A stretch of DNA of 38,899 bases from Penium margaritaceum (GCA_023375785.1 SZWC01001187.1:31818-70716); one strand, 5' to 3'. Shown: positions 19,115 through 29,050, numbered from the stretch's first letter. Program-made: numbers and translations. The notes: generated by a model from the letters alone, not told the origin.

Positions 19115-19288
19115 NAACATCACTTTGTCCGAGAAGCAGTGGAAGCAGCTATTGTCCAAGTGTGCGCAGTGCCTGGAAGTGAGCAACTCGCTGACTTTCT
19201 CACTAAGGCACTTCCATCATCCTCCCTTATGTCTCAACTCCATCTGCTTGGTTGCATGCCTGCAACACCCTCGGCCAAGGGGGCGTGA
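19115..19288 (+). CDS. Copia-1 Pol: RNase H C-terminal end after an N gap
   Basis: After N at 19115 the copia frame resumes two bases later as HHFVREAVEAAIVQV, then EQLADFLTKALPSSSLMSQL, and ends GCMPATPSAKGA with a TGA at 19286-19288. That stop overlaps the first two bases of the 3' LTR. The part that normally connects EYMAL to HHFVRE (about 50-60 codons, including the last catalytic Asp in the C-D-N motif) is missing at the N. Confidence 0.85.
   Translation, partial: XHHFVREAVEAAIVQVCAVPGSEQLADFLTKALPSSSLMSQLHLLGCMPATPSAKGA
19275..19285 (+). other. Polypurine tract of copia-1
   Basis: A purine-rich run (CCAAGGGGGCG) ends right at the start of the 3' LTR, overlapping the last codons of pol. 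It fits the plus-strand primer site. Confidence 0.75.
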
Positions 19289-19857
19289 TAACCCTCTGTA
19301 TATATATTCGTGCGTATGTGCCCTCGGGTGTGCAGTGCATGAGGAATCGGCGGTCGGTGGTGATCCACGCTGATAGCGGAGACTCGAGCTCGCCAAGACT
19401 GTCACGTGGCGGCGTTGCTCCCTTGTCTCCCGCAGTCCACCGGCCGTCGACTCTTGCCTGCCCCCGCTAGCAAACCTATTTGTGTCCTTGAGATTTATGT
19501 GATATACTGTGCTCGCTGTGATTCGCGACCTAGATTAGACCCTAACTTGCATGTTTGTAGGTCTAGTTTAGGTTTCCTAAGTTCTGACATACTTCGTGAC
19601 TTGAAGGTGCGAACGCACCTTTTCTGGGCGCACAGGGCGATTTCGCCCTCGCACCTCGTCGAGCGGCGGCGAGCTTCGCTCGCCGCCGATGGGTGAGACT
19701 CGACTATCGAGTCTCACCCGTAAGAGGGGGTCATGTTGTTACTCGGGCACTTGTACGTTTTTTGGCTTGCTTCGCATTAGGGTTTTGGACCTCCCATGCT
19801 CCATACTTAACGAAACAAAGCGCCGTTGGTCTCATTCTCTTCGTAGCAAAGTTCTCA
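19286..19857 (+). repeat. 3' LTR of copia-1
   Basis: 572 bp, the same length as the 5' LTR. Changes include a few transitions and, at 19675-19677, TTC in place of GAA in the loop of the 10-bp-stem hairpin. It is followed at once by the target duplication GCTTA. Confidence 0.94.
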
Positions 19858-19862
19858 GCTTA

Positions 19863-20980
19863 TGCTGGGATAGGAAATCTCGCCAAAGAGTAATTTTGCT
19901 GGTTGCTCATTGGGTTAAGTCCTCTAGACTATTACGTCATGCATATCTCCGGTTTGCCATTGGAGTGGTTTGTGAATTCAACGTATCTGCAATCACCCGT
20001 TGACGGTTTTATTTTCAAAAACTCCTGTTTTGTTTTGCAAACCCAGCTTCTAGTTCATGTCCTTGCTTGAGAAATGATGGGAAGCTCTTTCATTGAGTAG
20101 TGCCGGTTTCAATTTTTGACTTTTACAATCCATGTATCTGCTCATACTAGTATCACCGGTTGGTTGTCTTTGTACCCTGCGTTGAAGTTTTGAGTCTCTG
20201 GAACTCTTGTCTGTAGTGTTAAGAGCCGTTTAGATGACCGATCGGTCGGTGCAGAATCTTCCCACCGGATAGGAGGTTTGCCGTCTACTCCTACACTTTG
20301 TCGTTTTCCCAACTCCTCATCTTCTCCGTGGACAAGACTTTCCCCCCTTCCCTCCCTTCCCTCCCTCTTTGGCCTGCTAGTGTTTCTTCTGAAGTCCAAG
20401 TAAGACGTGATCCGCCTTCCCGCAAGTCTATCACAGCCATTCATTGCATAGGTCGACATCCTCAATCTCCATTGGAGACAAAGTTTCTGCGACTTTCGCC
20501 GCCACAATATGGAATGCGGCCTTGGGATCGCCAGTCATTGGATTCCTGCATCTGAGTGCTATCGTCAACACTATTGATGCAATCTGCTGGTGTGATCATT
20601 CACGAAAGGCCATCTTGGATGCAAAAAAAAATGATAGCTTGTGTACCGCGTGGCCGGCGCCACCTGACTCGAGCAGAGGTCCCTGGCTTGTGGGTGGTTG
20701 GACGGGATGACTTGAGGGTTGGAGACTCTCAAGCATTGCAGTTTTTGCCTAGTTGGCCAAGGATTCCGTCTAATCCACTGCAGCTTGCAAATTTCACGCT
20801 TGAGGCCATTGTTATAGTGGAAAGAGGGTTCATCTGGGGCTATTTTACCGCCCGTGATGATTTTGCAAAAACGCCATGTGTACTCTGCCACACTAAATTA
20901 CTAAGACAAGTGTTGAAGCCTGTACCGTGCATCAGATTTTCATTTGGCTTTCCGAAGCAGGCAAAGATGGCACAAGCGAA
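19863..20980. other. Unassigned stretch between copia-1 and gypsy-C
   Basis: About 1.1 kb with several open frames of 100-144 codons on both strands but no motif I recognise. It should be the upstream flank of gypsy-D (minus strand), and so could hold its decayed protease or gag. A plus-strand frame at 20556-20990 has an ordinary composition without low complexity. It could instead be single-copy host DNA. I make no functional call. Confidence 0.5.
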
Positions 20981-21173
20981 CCAGAAATAAACTACGCAAT
21001 GCACTAAAAGATGTGGCAGTATTACTTGGAATGCCGACCATGTATCGTCCACACTGACCACCACACACTCGAATATCTCAAGACTTAGCCAAATCTGGAC
21101 CGTGGACAGAACCGATGGATGGAGTTCCTCGAGTCCAACTTCGACTATGACATCGAGTACCGACCTGGAAAAA

Positions 21174-22062
21174 TAAAGGGCGAAATAGCTTGGATACCCA
21201 GACCGCGCACACTATTAAGCTGGCATACCTGCGAGTCCAAATTTTGACACGGCATACCCACCGCTTTAAAAGCTGGAATGACATATCCGGCCCTCGCTCG
21301 CCATGCTCGATCAGCCACATGTTGCGCTGATCGAGCATGGCAACGAGGGTCATGTGACCGTCGCCCGATTGCGACCGTCACTCCCTCGCAAGATCGCGAT
21401 GGAGCGATGACCCTTTTGTTTTTTTTCAACGCGCAAACCCCCTATTACGATGTAGGCTTTTCTATGTTTTGCACGGGCGGAGCCCATGCAAAACATAAAA
21501 GCCTACATCATAATAGGGGGTTTGCGCGTCGGAAAAAAAAAACGAAAGGGTCATCGCTCCATCGCGATCGAACGAAAATGCTTACTTCAATATTCGAAAT
21601 GTTTTCCCGCGGCACACAAACCAGCCTGGTTTGCATACTAAGTACTTTCAAACCCAGCCCTGAATTACATTCGGGGTTGAGGGTTTTATTTTTTTGAGCG
21701 GGCATCTGCTGGGCCCCGCTGTAGCGGGGCCCAGCAGATGCTCGTGCTTTGCAGGGGTGTCTCGGACCTCCCATGCAAACCCCACGCAAACCCCACGCAA
21801 ATCCCTCCCTCGAGCAATCACAAACACCTCAAAAGAGGGGTTTGTGATTGTTCGAGGAGCTTGATGATGTCAGTATTTTGACGCTGCATTTCATGCAGGG
21901 ACGACATAGTTTTTTTTTGTGGATACGTCCTTCCTTTTTTTTGACCTGTGGATATAGCTACTTTAATTTGGTCAGTACAGGGCATGCCGTTCCAGTTTTT
22001 GAAGGTGCGGACATGCCAGCTTTTATTTTGGACATGGCGGGTATCTAATCTTTCCATCAAAC
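21174..22062. mobile_element. Foldback-type element with long imperfect inverted repeats
   Basis: About 889 bp inserted in gypsy-C RNase H, with AATAAA on both sides as the likely target duplication. Its arms are imperfect inverted repeats of roughly 100 bp sharing GATACCC, AAGCTGGCAT and GGCATRCCC in the same order. The interior contains a hairpin with arms of about 80 bp (21392-21569), the palindrome GGGCCCCGCTGTAGCGGGGCCC, and a module shared with MITE-1 (21655-21860 resembles 4163-4375). No coding capacity was found. Excision in silico restores the RNase H frame. Confidence 0.75.
21392..21569. repeat. Long near-perfect hairpin inside the foldback element
   Basis: Two arms of about 80 bp (left from GATCGCGATGGAGCGATGAC, right ending GTCATCGCTCCATCGCGATC) meet at a short centre GGGC-GGA-GCCC near 21480. 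There are only a few mismatches plus a length difference in the T/A runs. A transcript of either strand would fold into an extended double-stranded RNA. Confidence 0.85.
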
Positions 22063-22138
22063 AATAAACCCAGCGGATGCTCTGAGTCGGCGACCAGACT
22101 TAATAGTCTACATTAACACGCTACTCCTCAAACGAGAC

Positions 22139-23364
22139 ATGTACCTGGTAAGGCTGTTTGTGAAGGGTTACGAGGAGTTCGGTGGGTATGACAAGACTAT
22201 GTTTTGGTTTGAAAATCCCTTCAAGCAACGATTCCACTCACCAGGTCGTTGTACCCGAACAAGGTGCTACGACGAATACTATTGGAGGAATACCACAACA
22301 CAGGTCCAGTTGAACACTTCGGCGGGGATAAGATGCTCAAGAAGCAGACGAAGTATTGTTGGTGAGACTGGATGCAGACCGACGTGGTAGCATTCCGCAA
22401 ATCATACCACACCTATCAATGACAAAAATCTTGTCACACGAAGCCACCCAGTTTACACAAACCTGTCCCTGTTCTAACAAAGCCGTGGATTAACATCCGA
22501 AAGAATTTTATGACAGGACTACCTGTCACTTCGGATGATTATGGCGCCATCCTCGTGGTAGTGGATCAGGTATTTCAGAATGTCGTACTTCATTCCGACA
22601 ACGACCATTGTCACCGTAGGAGGACCACAGCTCTTTCTGATTTGGATCGTGCGGTTACATAGCGTTCCACGAACCAACAGAAAGAGCTATTTCACTAGCC
22701 GTTTTTGGCACGAATTGATAACACATTATGCCAGTCGGATCCAACTATCAACCTTTTCCACGCTCACATGGACAGGCAGACCGAGCAGTCCAATTAAACA
22801 CTAGAAGAACTCCTCCGCACTTTATGCAAGTCGCATGGCACTAATTGGGTAACAAAACTGCCGATTGCCAAACTCGCAAACAACTCCACAACTTCCACCG
22901 CAACGGGTAAAATTCCGTTTGAGGTGGTTTACGACAAACTTTCCGCCACACCGACAGGACTCTACAACCAGAACAACATTCCCACGGTCGACATCCAACG
23001 ACAAGACTTCTCCTGCGCCTGGGAGGAAACACGATAAACTCTTGCAAAGACACAAATAGCTATGAAGTGATTAGTGGACCGACATCGCAGCAACGACCTG
23101 TTCAGCGCTGGCGATTGCGTTCTACCTAGCTCAGTGAACATCAAATTCCGTGGAAAAGACTTTGTGAAGCTCAAACGTTCATGGTTGGGCTCGTTTGAAA
23201 TGAAGCAAATGTAAACTTCCATTGTCGCTCAACTTCACCTACTAAATAGCATGGTATTCAACGTCCGTAAGCTCTAGCACTACCGGGACCTCAGCGAGAA
23301 CTTCCCCAGCCGAGACGCTCACCTCTGCCTCCTGTCCAAGTGGACGAGGATACAAAGTACGTGA
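22139..23364 (+). pseudogene. Gypsy-C pol: integrase, heavily decayed
   Basis: Recognisable pieces in changing frames: LVRLFVKGYEEFGGYDKTMF and KRDM (linker as in gypsy-B), YFIPTTTIVTVGGPQLFLIW, YFTSRFWHELITHYASRIQL, and further parts of the C-terminal integrase (22860-23200). No catalytic triad can be read in a single frame. Order and spacing follow gypsy-B. Confidence 0.75.
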
Positions 23365-23553
23365 TTGAACACATCCTCGGACATCAATGCCGTGGAAACA
23401 ATGATGGAGTATCTGGTCAAATGGCACGACTACAATGCTGTGCATAACAGTTGGGAGCCCTACGACAACCTCCGAGACATCGATCAACTCATCAACAAAT
23501 ACTACATGCATCATCGTCGACGTCTGCTAACACATCGTGACGTCGCGGCTAGA
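23365..23553 (+). pseudogene. Gypsy-C pol: chromodomain
   Basis: The segment reads MMEYLVKWHDYNAVHNSWEP followed by YDNLRDIDQLINKYYMHHRR and a short tail before the purine tract. It is the same domain as in gypsy-B, about three quarters identical by eye. The frame stays open past the purine tract into the LTR, which reflects loss of the original stop. Confidence 0.83.
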
Positions 23554-23565
23554 AGGGGAGTAAAG
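23551..23565 (+). other. Polypurine tract of gypsy-C
   Basis: AGAAGGGGAGTAAAG precedes the LTR start TGTTACATCC, as in gypsy-B. Confidence 0.8.
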
Positions 23566-24955
23566 TGTTACATCCATGACGTAGACGAGTCCCTAGACTC
23601 TGCGAGTGGGCATTTCTGTCCTTACAAACATGGCCCACCGTGCCGAATTCAAGAAATTACGTCGTTTGGCCGAGGGCATTTTGGCCACCTGCCTCGACCT
23701 CCAGTGTTTTCCTTTATGAAGGTTCTGACATTGTCGACCACCTTCCTGAAGGGCCGACAAAAGCACCATGAACCGTATCGATGTTTTAATATTGTTTGGT
23801 TGACTTCTCGACGGCGCCAAACTTTTAAAGAACCGCACCTATATATTCTGGAAACCCCCCGACTTCTCGGTGGAGTTCCTTGTAGCAACCACTCATGACG
23901 AGACGTTGCACACGTAGCTCGACTCGAGCGTCCAAGACCCAACATATACCTCATTGTGTTTCTCACCATTGTATAAAGGATAAAACTATCCTAACCACCT
24001 TGTTTGGCCCCGAACGTGACGTGAAGTCACGCCCGCGTTCTGTGGTTGGACCCACAAGTTGAGGGAGGTCCTCATCAAGCGGAGAGGGCAGTTCTCGAAG
24101 CGCCATATTCTTGGATTCCCGCTCGTTACCTGTGGACGTCCATGGTGACACCCAACGACCAAAGCATTTTTTTTGGATGAGAAGCATCAAGGCAAATAGT
24201 TGAGAATGCAATATTTGGGACAGGAGGATTTCCTTTGTGACTGCAAAAATGCCAAGTGCAACGTCTAAGCATCAATAACCTGAAATAACGGACCAAAATC
24301 CTTCTAGAGTAAAAGCAGACGATTGAAGAGGTAGTTTGTTAACAGCAAGTATCGAAAATAACTAAATGACAAACAAAAACGATCCTTGAAAAACGAAAAA
24401 CAAGAACCGACGAACGTATGCATGCTTGGCGGATGCATCGAATTTATCAACCATTGGGATCGACTACTGATTCACATGTGGAGCGTTCTCTCTCTACGAG
24501 GAGCTGTTTGACATTCAGCTGAAGTCGTAGGAAGGACCGGGAAGTCTACTTGTCTGTGTCAGGTTGTACAGCAATTATCCATACACCTGGAACATACAGT
24601 TAGATCGGTGTACGCGATAGGCAAACGTAGGGTTAGCGGATCTGGAGAATCATGCAGTTTGACCACGGCACAATCAAGACATCAGAATCGGCCCTCAACA
24701 TTTGAGAAACATGCGGTGTCGAAACGGGAACCTACTATCGACGTGATTCGTTCTCATCATTCCGCCTTACTGTGTTGCGCAAACTGAGCAGCTCGGATAT
24801 ATTCGCCCTTGCATAGATGCGTTCGACTTGTTCGACACTTGTCGTTTAAGTACACTTGCTACTACTACGAATTATTCAATTGTCCCAATTCCTCGAACCG
24901 TCTTTTGCTCTGCACCTCATCCCTGTGAACCATCCACTGACCGCTCGGTGTAACA
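23566..24955 (+). repeat. 3' LTR of gypsy-C, interrupted
   Basis: 23566 to about 23976 and about 24796-24955 align with the left and right parts of the 552-bp gypsy-B LTR. They share TGTTACATCC at the start, CTGCCTCGACCTCCA in the middle and CACCTCATCCCTGTGAACCA near the end. About 820 bp of foreign sequence separates them. Confidence 0.78.
23977..24795. mobile_element. Unclassified insertion of about 0.8 kb in the gypsy-C LTR
   Basis: The sequence has no counterpart in the gypsy-B LTR. TATA flanks both ends and could be a short target duplication, and a small palindrome AGGATA-AAAC-TATCCT lies at the left edge. There are no clear terminal inverted repeats and no coding region; base composition is more A-rich than its surroundings around 24330-24410. 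It may be an insertion or ancient host DNA joined by rearrangement. Confidence 0.45.
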
Positions 24956-25171
24956 CGGACCTCATGTGTACTAACAAGTCCAACCACTCTCTAGAAAGGT
25001 AAAATAACATAGTAGTTGTATCGACTTTTCGATACTGTTCGGTCAACCTCTCGATGGAGCCATACTCTTATCAAGATGTGCCCCAATATTCTTGACACAC
25101 CCCACATTCTTGGCGAATCTTCTCGGAGCGACCACTCACGACGCAGAATGGCACACGTTGCTCGATGCAGT

Positions 25172-25779
25172 TGTTGAACTTTGTTGGCCACTCACATCTC
25201 TGTGCCATCTTGTCTTCCCCTCCATGTACACACATGTACAGATTAAATTTCAATGGCCTCACCTGGGGAGACGTCATGCGAGCCCACCATGAGTGGAGCC
25301 TCTGGCGTCATGAAACGGCTACTTCACCCAGGAGTGCCCTCTGGCACATGCACGACCATTGCTTGACTCTCTATCTTTGATGCGGTAGATGCCAGGGTTG
25401 GTACATTCTCACTGCCGTGCCCTGCATCATGTATGTTTGCCTCTGAGTGTTTCTGGGGGAGTTGCATACTACCTGGGTGCTGATCCCTAGGGGGCCATCA
25501 TGCCGGTTTCAGCCATGCATTGGTGAGTAGCCGGCCTCGGTTTACTACCGAGCGGTCAGGCTCGACCCCCGGGTGGCGGCACGTGCCCACTAGAGCGTGT
25601 TGCTCGGTACGGGTGCGTGCTCACCGTTTGCTAAGTCTCTCTTGCTCCCCCTCACTCACTTGTCTTGTGTTGATCTGAGCTTTAAGGCAAACATTTACCA
25701 TATCCATGGCGTGCCTTGCTCCACTGTGCTTTCTCGCCATGTCACACACATTCAAGCTAGGTTGCTGCCAAGTAACTTC
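25172..25779 (+). repeat. 5' LTR of copia-2
   Basis: It starts TGTTGAACTTTG and ends GCCAAGTAACTTC, just before TGGTATCAGAGC; the final A seen in the 3' copy is absent. The ends form an inverted repeat of the type TGAAGTTA...TAACTTCA. Confidence 0.87.
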
Positions 25780-25791
25780 TGGTATCAGAGC
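25780..25791 (+). other. Primer-binding site of copia-2
   Basis: TGGTATCAGAGC directly follows the LTR, the same initiator-tRNA type as in copia-1 and element F. Confidence 0.9.
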
Positions 25792-26565
25792 CGTGGGGGT
25801 CCGCCCCTAGTGCTCGTCGTTCTTGGACCCGTAACTTGTTCGCCAAATGCTCAGCGTCCTCGGAGGGCTCACGACATTCTTACCGCTTTCTGCTACCGAC
25901 TCTCTGTCGATCGTGCAGCATCATCACCCACCACGTCCGTGGCATCGCTGTAGCACTAACGTAGAGGTAGTGCAGCTGTCTGCGTCCATCCTGTGTCTCT
26001 ACCGCAGGGACCCCGTCTAGTGGTCACCCGCATCTGCGGACTACCGTCCATCTCTCAGCCTCCACACAACATCTGCTTATCCACGGTACCGTGCCCTCTG
26101 CACCGTGGCTCTGCCTCTCTCTGGCGGCCCACAACACCGTAGCACCACCCTCTACGCTTGCTTGGCCTTCCTCTCACAGCTCGAAAGCTCATTTCTGCCC
26201 TCCTCTTAAGCAGCACGCTGCCATTGCTACTCGCCGCCATTGCGAGCAGACTCCTCTCTGCTCCAGCTGCCTCCGCTGTCTTGCGGCGGCCTGTCACTTC
26301 CTGACACACTCGTGCCCATGCTCTGTCTCTTCACAACACTCCACAGCAGCCACACCTCTTGACTGCACCCGCAGCCCCAGCATCATCCACACTGGATTCC
26401 TCGCCGCTTGATGTCTGTCTGTGAGTCTGAAGACACCTTTCATGGTACTACATCTAGGGGTGTTCAGGGACCTTGCCTAATGATTGTGATTGGATTGAAG
26501 CGTGGTAGTCTCACACGTTCCCCACTCATCTTGGTGACACCTCTTCCCTTCCCCTTCGTGGCACT
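25792..26565 (+). other. Copia-2 leader and gag remnant, not recognisable
   Basis: About 770 bp between PBS and protease is shorter than a normal leader plus gag (more than 1 kb). Open frames here are Ser/Pro/Cys-rich translations with no capsid motif and no CCHC knuckle. Gag is probably partly deleted. Confidence 0.5.
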
Positions 26566-26852
26566 GTGGTTGTCTGTCTCGTCCTATCCACCACTCGTGA
26601 ATTCCCTGGCCTCTACATCATTGACTCCGGGACCACCCATCACATGACCTCCTGTCGTTCGTCCTTTGTGTCACTCGGGCCTGTTGGCTCTGTTCGCTCT
26701 GTGCGCACTGACTTTGGCAAACTTCTCCCTGCTCACGATGTTGATGTGGTTCGTTTTGTCGGCCCTGGCGGCACTGTCTACCTGCCTGAGGTGTTGTACG
26801 TTCTTGACCTTGAGGTCAGTCTGCTCTCTGTGACCACTCGTGGTGACCAGGG
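26566..26852 (+). pseudogene. Copia-2 protease, interrupted by element F
   Basis: The frame reads FPGLYIIDSGTTHHMTSC with the copia-type catalytic D-S-G at 26633-26641, then GPGGTVYLPEVLYVLDLEVS and LLSVTTRGDQG. This is the region in which copia proteins read L-L-S-V before a G-x-x-x-x-F-S-S motif. That continuation, GLDFSSGRG, is found at 30408, after element F. So the protease is one domain split by a 3.55-kb insertion. Confidence 0.86.
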
Positions 26853-27440
26853 TGTCGGAAATACACACCGATAAGACATCTCAATAACGGTTCAAGTCCT
26901 AGACCGAACCACCTTGACCAACGGCTCCCGACCAAAACATCCCTTGAGTACAAATGGTCAAGTCATCCCCTAATAAAGTGACACCTGTCACCCGCGTCCG
27001 GCTAGGAGAAAGAAGCTGTTGGTTTGCATCCTTGTTCTGTTTTGTGCTTATATACCGAGGATGTTGATTCCCTCAAGTTAACCAGAACAGTTCTGCTCAT
27101 CCTGTTCCCCTTTGGTTCTACGGCTTTGCCGCCGTGCTCTCGCTCTGCTCACCTTTCGCTCTCTTTGCCTTCGCCAACCATTCTCAGCTCACCGCCCTTT
27201 GCACCGTCATCCTTCGCTCGGCACTTCCTCTCCGTCACCTTCCTCGTCATCATAATTCTCTCACTACCCTCCGTCTACCTTGGAGCTCTGGTGCTTCGTC
27301 CCTCTTGAGGCTCTGCGACTAATCCCTTGGAATTACACTCGCCTTTCTCCTTTCGTCACTTTCCTAACACGATCCTGCATGCCTCACTACTTATGCCTGC
27401 TTCTGCCTCTGTTGTCATCGCTCATTGCATTCTTCTCACA
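26853..27440 (+). repeat. 5' LTR of element F
   Basis: 588 bp. A TATATA box lies at 27049-27054 (TTTTATA in the 3' copy), a plausible core promoter. It is several percent diverged from the 3' LTR, so the element is older than copia-1. Confidence 0.9.
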
Positions 27441-27452
27441 TGGTATCAGAGC
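27441..27452 (+). other. Primer-binding site of element F
   Basis: TGGTATCAGAGC immediately follows the 5' LTR end CTCACA. Confidence 0.92.
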
Positions 27453-27939
27453 ATCAGGCGACATCGCGTGGTGCCCCGTGACCAAGTCATTGCTCTGCCG
27501 CCACCATTACTTCAGTTCTTAGATCTGCATTCCTCTGCCGCCGTCACCGCTACCCTGCACCTTTCCGCTTCGCCAGCAGCTGACATCAGCAACACCGCTT
27601 GAAGTGTTCCTCACGCTGAAGAAAGGTCTTGTCATTCTGAGACAGCCCTACGCCCATTCCGCGCCCGTGACAAACGATTGATGACTTGTTGTCCACAACA
27701 GCTGTCGGCAGCCCTCAAGCCGCCATCTGCTGTCATCTTCCTGGAAGCTTCCTGCCGCTCGCTGCCTACTGCCTCTCTTCATCCCAGCCCTTACAAGATC
27801 CACCTCCTCCCTCATCTTCTTCACAGCATCATCTGCCTCATCCAACTCGTCCACCTCAGTTCTCTCGCATTCGTCACCTCGAGCCGTCCTCTCGGGCTAC
27901 ATCTGCTTGTCGTCAGCAACGGCAGATCACCTTCCGCCA

Positions 27940-29050
27940 CCAGGACATCGGAAACCACCAGTCTTCCTATTCACACTTCGAGCCAACTGGGGAACAAGCC
28001 GTCACTCTCCTGACCCACGGACCGGCATCATCGCCTACCTCACGACTTGCCCTACGGCAACCTTTTCCTCTTGCTGACAGGATATCGGACACCACCTGTC
28101 TTCCTACCTGTCAGTCTCGGGCCAACTGGGGAACAAGCCGTCACTCTCCTAACAACAAAAGGAACAGGGTACCTTGCTCTGCGCTCACTGTCCTCTCCGC
28201 TCGTTCCTCCATCCACCGTATCATCGTCATCCTCCTGCTGCCAAACTCCTCTCGCTTTCAGTCTCTTCGATCTTCATCTTCATTCCTCGCCGCGCCTCCT
28301 CATCCTCTTCCTGTCCTCACATCGTCCTCCTCGCTACCTCCTCCAGCTTTTTCCTCATCTCAGCTTCATCTGCCTCGCCCAACTCGCCCTTTCCTTCATC
28401 AGCTTCATTCATCATCTGCATTGCTTCGCAGCGCAAGTGGTTCCGCCCCAGCACCCACTCAATCATTAGCCGCCTTCGTCCTTCCTCGTTTCCGCATCGT
28501 TCTTCTGCTCGGCGCAAGGATTTGCCCGGTCGCATTGCCCATTGCGCGACGACCTGCACCCACGCCGAACCTTCTTGCAGCGCACGCGGTTCGTCCCCGC
28601 GCCCACTCCGTCATCATCAGCTTCCGCCCCCTCATTATCAGCATTTGTGGCCAACACAAGGATCTGCACAAGCTAGCTGCCCGCTTCGCAGCAGCATGCA
28701 TCCATGCCGGCATCAGATTTCTCACGGCGCGTTGGCTTTTGCCTTCCCCTTGCCGCATTCTACACCTCTGCAGTAGCGCACGTGGTCTCACCCCTGCGCC
28801 GACTTCGCTGTTCAGCATTCCTCTGCCATCATCCACCTTCATCGTTCGCTCGGCGCAAGGATCCGCCCGGTCGCATTGCTCATTTCACGACGACCTGTGT
28901 CCACGCTGAAAACTTTCTCAGCGTACGAGGTTCCACTCTTGCGTCCACTCCACCACTCATCCTTCCTTCATCAGCTTGCATCAACTGCTCGAACACAAGG
29001 ATATGTCCGGGAGCCTCGCCCGTTCAGTGACAACCTGCGTTCACGCCTAA
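27940..29050 (+). repeat. Degenerate tandem repeats of about 140 bp in element F
   Basis: The 17-bp word GCCAACTGGGGAACAAG occurs at 27982 and 28121 (139 bp apart). A second word (AAGGAT followed by a CCCGGTCGCATTGC-like run and CGACCTG...CACGC) occurs at 28516, 28658, 28857 and 28997, spaced 142, 199 and 140 bp. Overlapping Ser/Pro-rich open frames here, including a 407-codon one from 27686, have no counterpart motif. They look like by-products of a C/T-rich repeat, though a low-complexity protein cannot be excluded. Confidence 0.7.

Larger units (their letters stand above)
14435..19857 (+). mobile_element. Copia-1: young Ty1/copia retrotransposon with perfect target duplication
   Basis: Two 572-bp LTRs (14435-15006 and 19286-19857) enclose gag, protease, integrase remnants, RT and RNase H. 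The element is flanked by GCTTA on both sides (14430-14434 and 19858-19862). The LTRs differ by about five single-base changes plus one flipped hairpin loop, about 1% divergence. The coding frame has no premature stop outside the N-marked gaps. It is the youngest-looking large element here and may have been active recently. It interrupts gypsy-D. Confidence 0.95.
20981..22138 (+). pseudogene. Gypsy-C pol: RNase H, split by the foldback element
   Basis: Left part: PEINYAMH, a stop, then YYLECRPCIVHTDHHTLEYL with the T-D-H motif intact, and WMEFLESNFDYDIEYRPGK up to 21173. Right part from 22063: NPADALSRRPDLIVYINTLL. Removing 21174-22062 joins YRPGKI to NPADALSRRP in one frame, exactly as in gypsy-B (YRPGKTIPVEALSRRPDL). 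A segment between NYA and the KMW-like residues is deleted relative to gypsy-B. Confidence 0.82.
20981..24955 (+). mobile_element. Gypsy-C: 5'-truncated B-family gypsy relic
   Basis: It starts inside RNase H and continues through integrase, chromodomain, purine tract and LTR, all paralogous to gypsy-B. Two later insertions interrupt it (21174-22062 and about 23977-24795). Nearly every frame is broken. No 5' LTR, gag or RT was found; the left end at about 20981 is a truncation or rearrangement point. Confidence 0.82.

Noticed and set aside
27686..28909. 407-codon Ser/Pro-rich frame in element F as a real gene
   Set aside because: Three overlapping frames in the same C/T-rich repeat region are almost equally open, and all translate to low-complexity Ser/Pro/Leu text. 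Composition explains this better than coding.
27940..29050. CRISPR-like array
   Set aside because: The repeats are degenerate, about 140 bp apart, in a eukaryotic retrotransposon; there are no short exact repeats with unique spacers and no cas genes.
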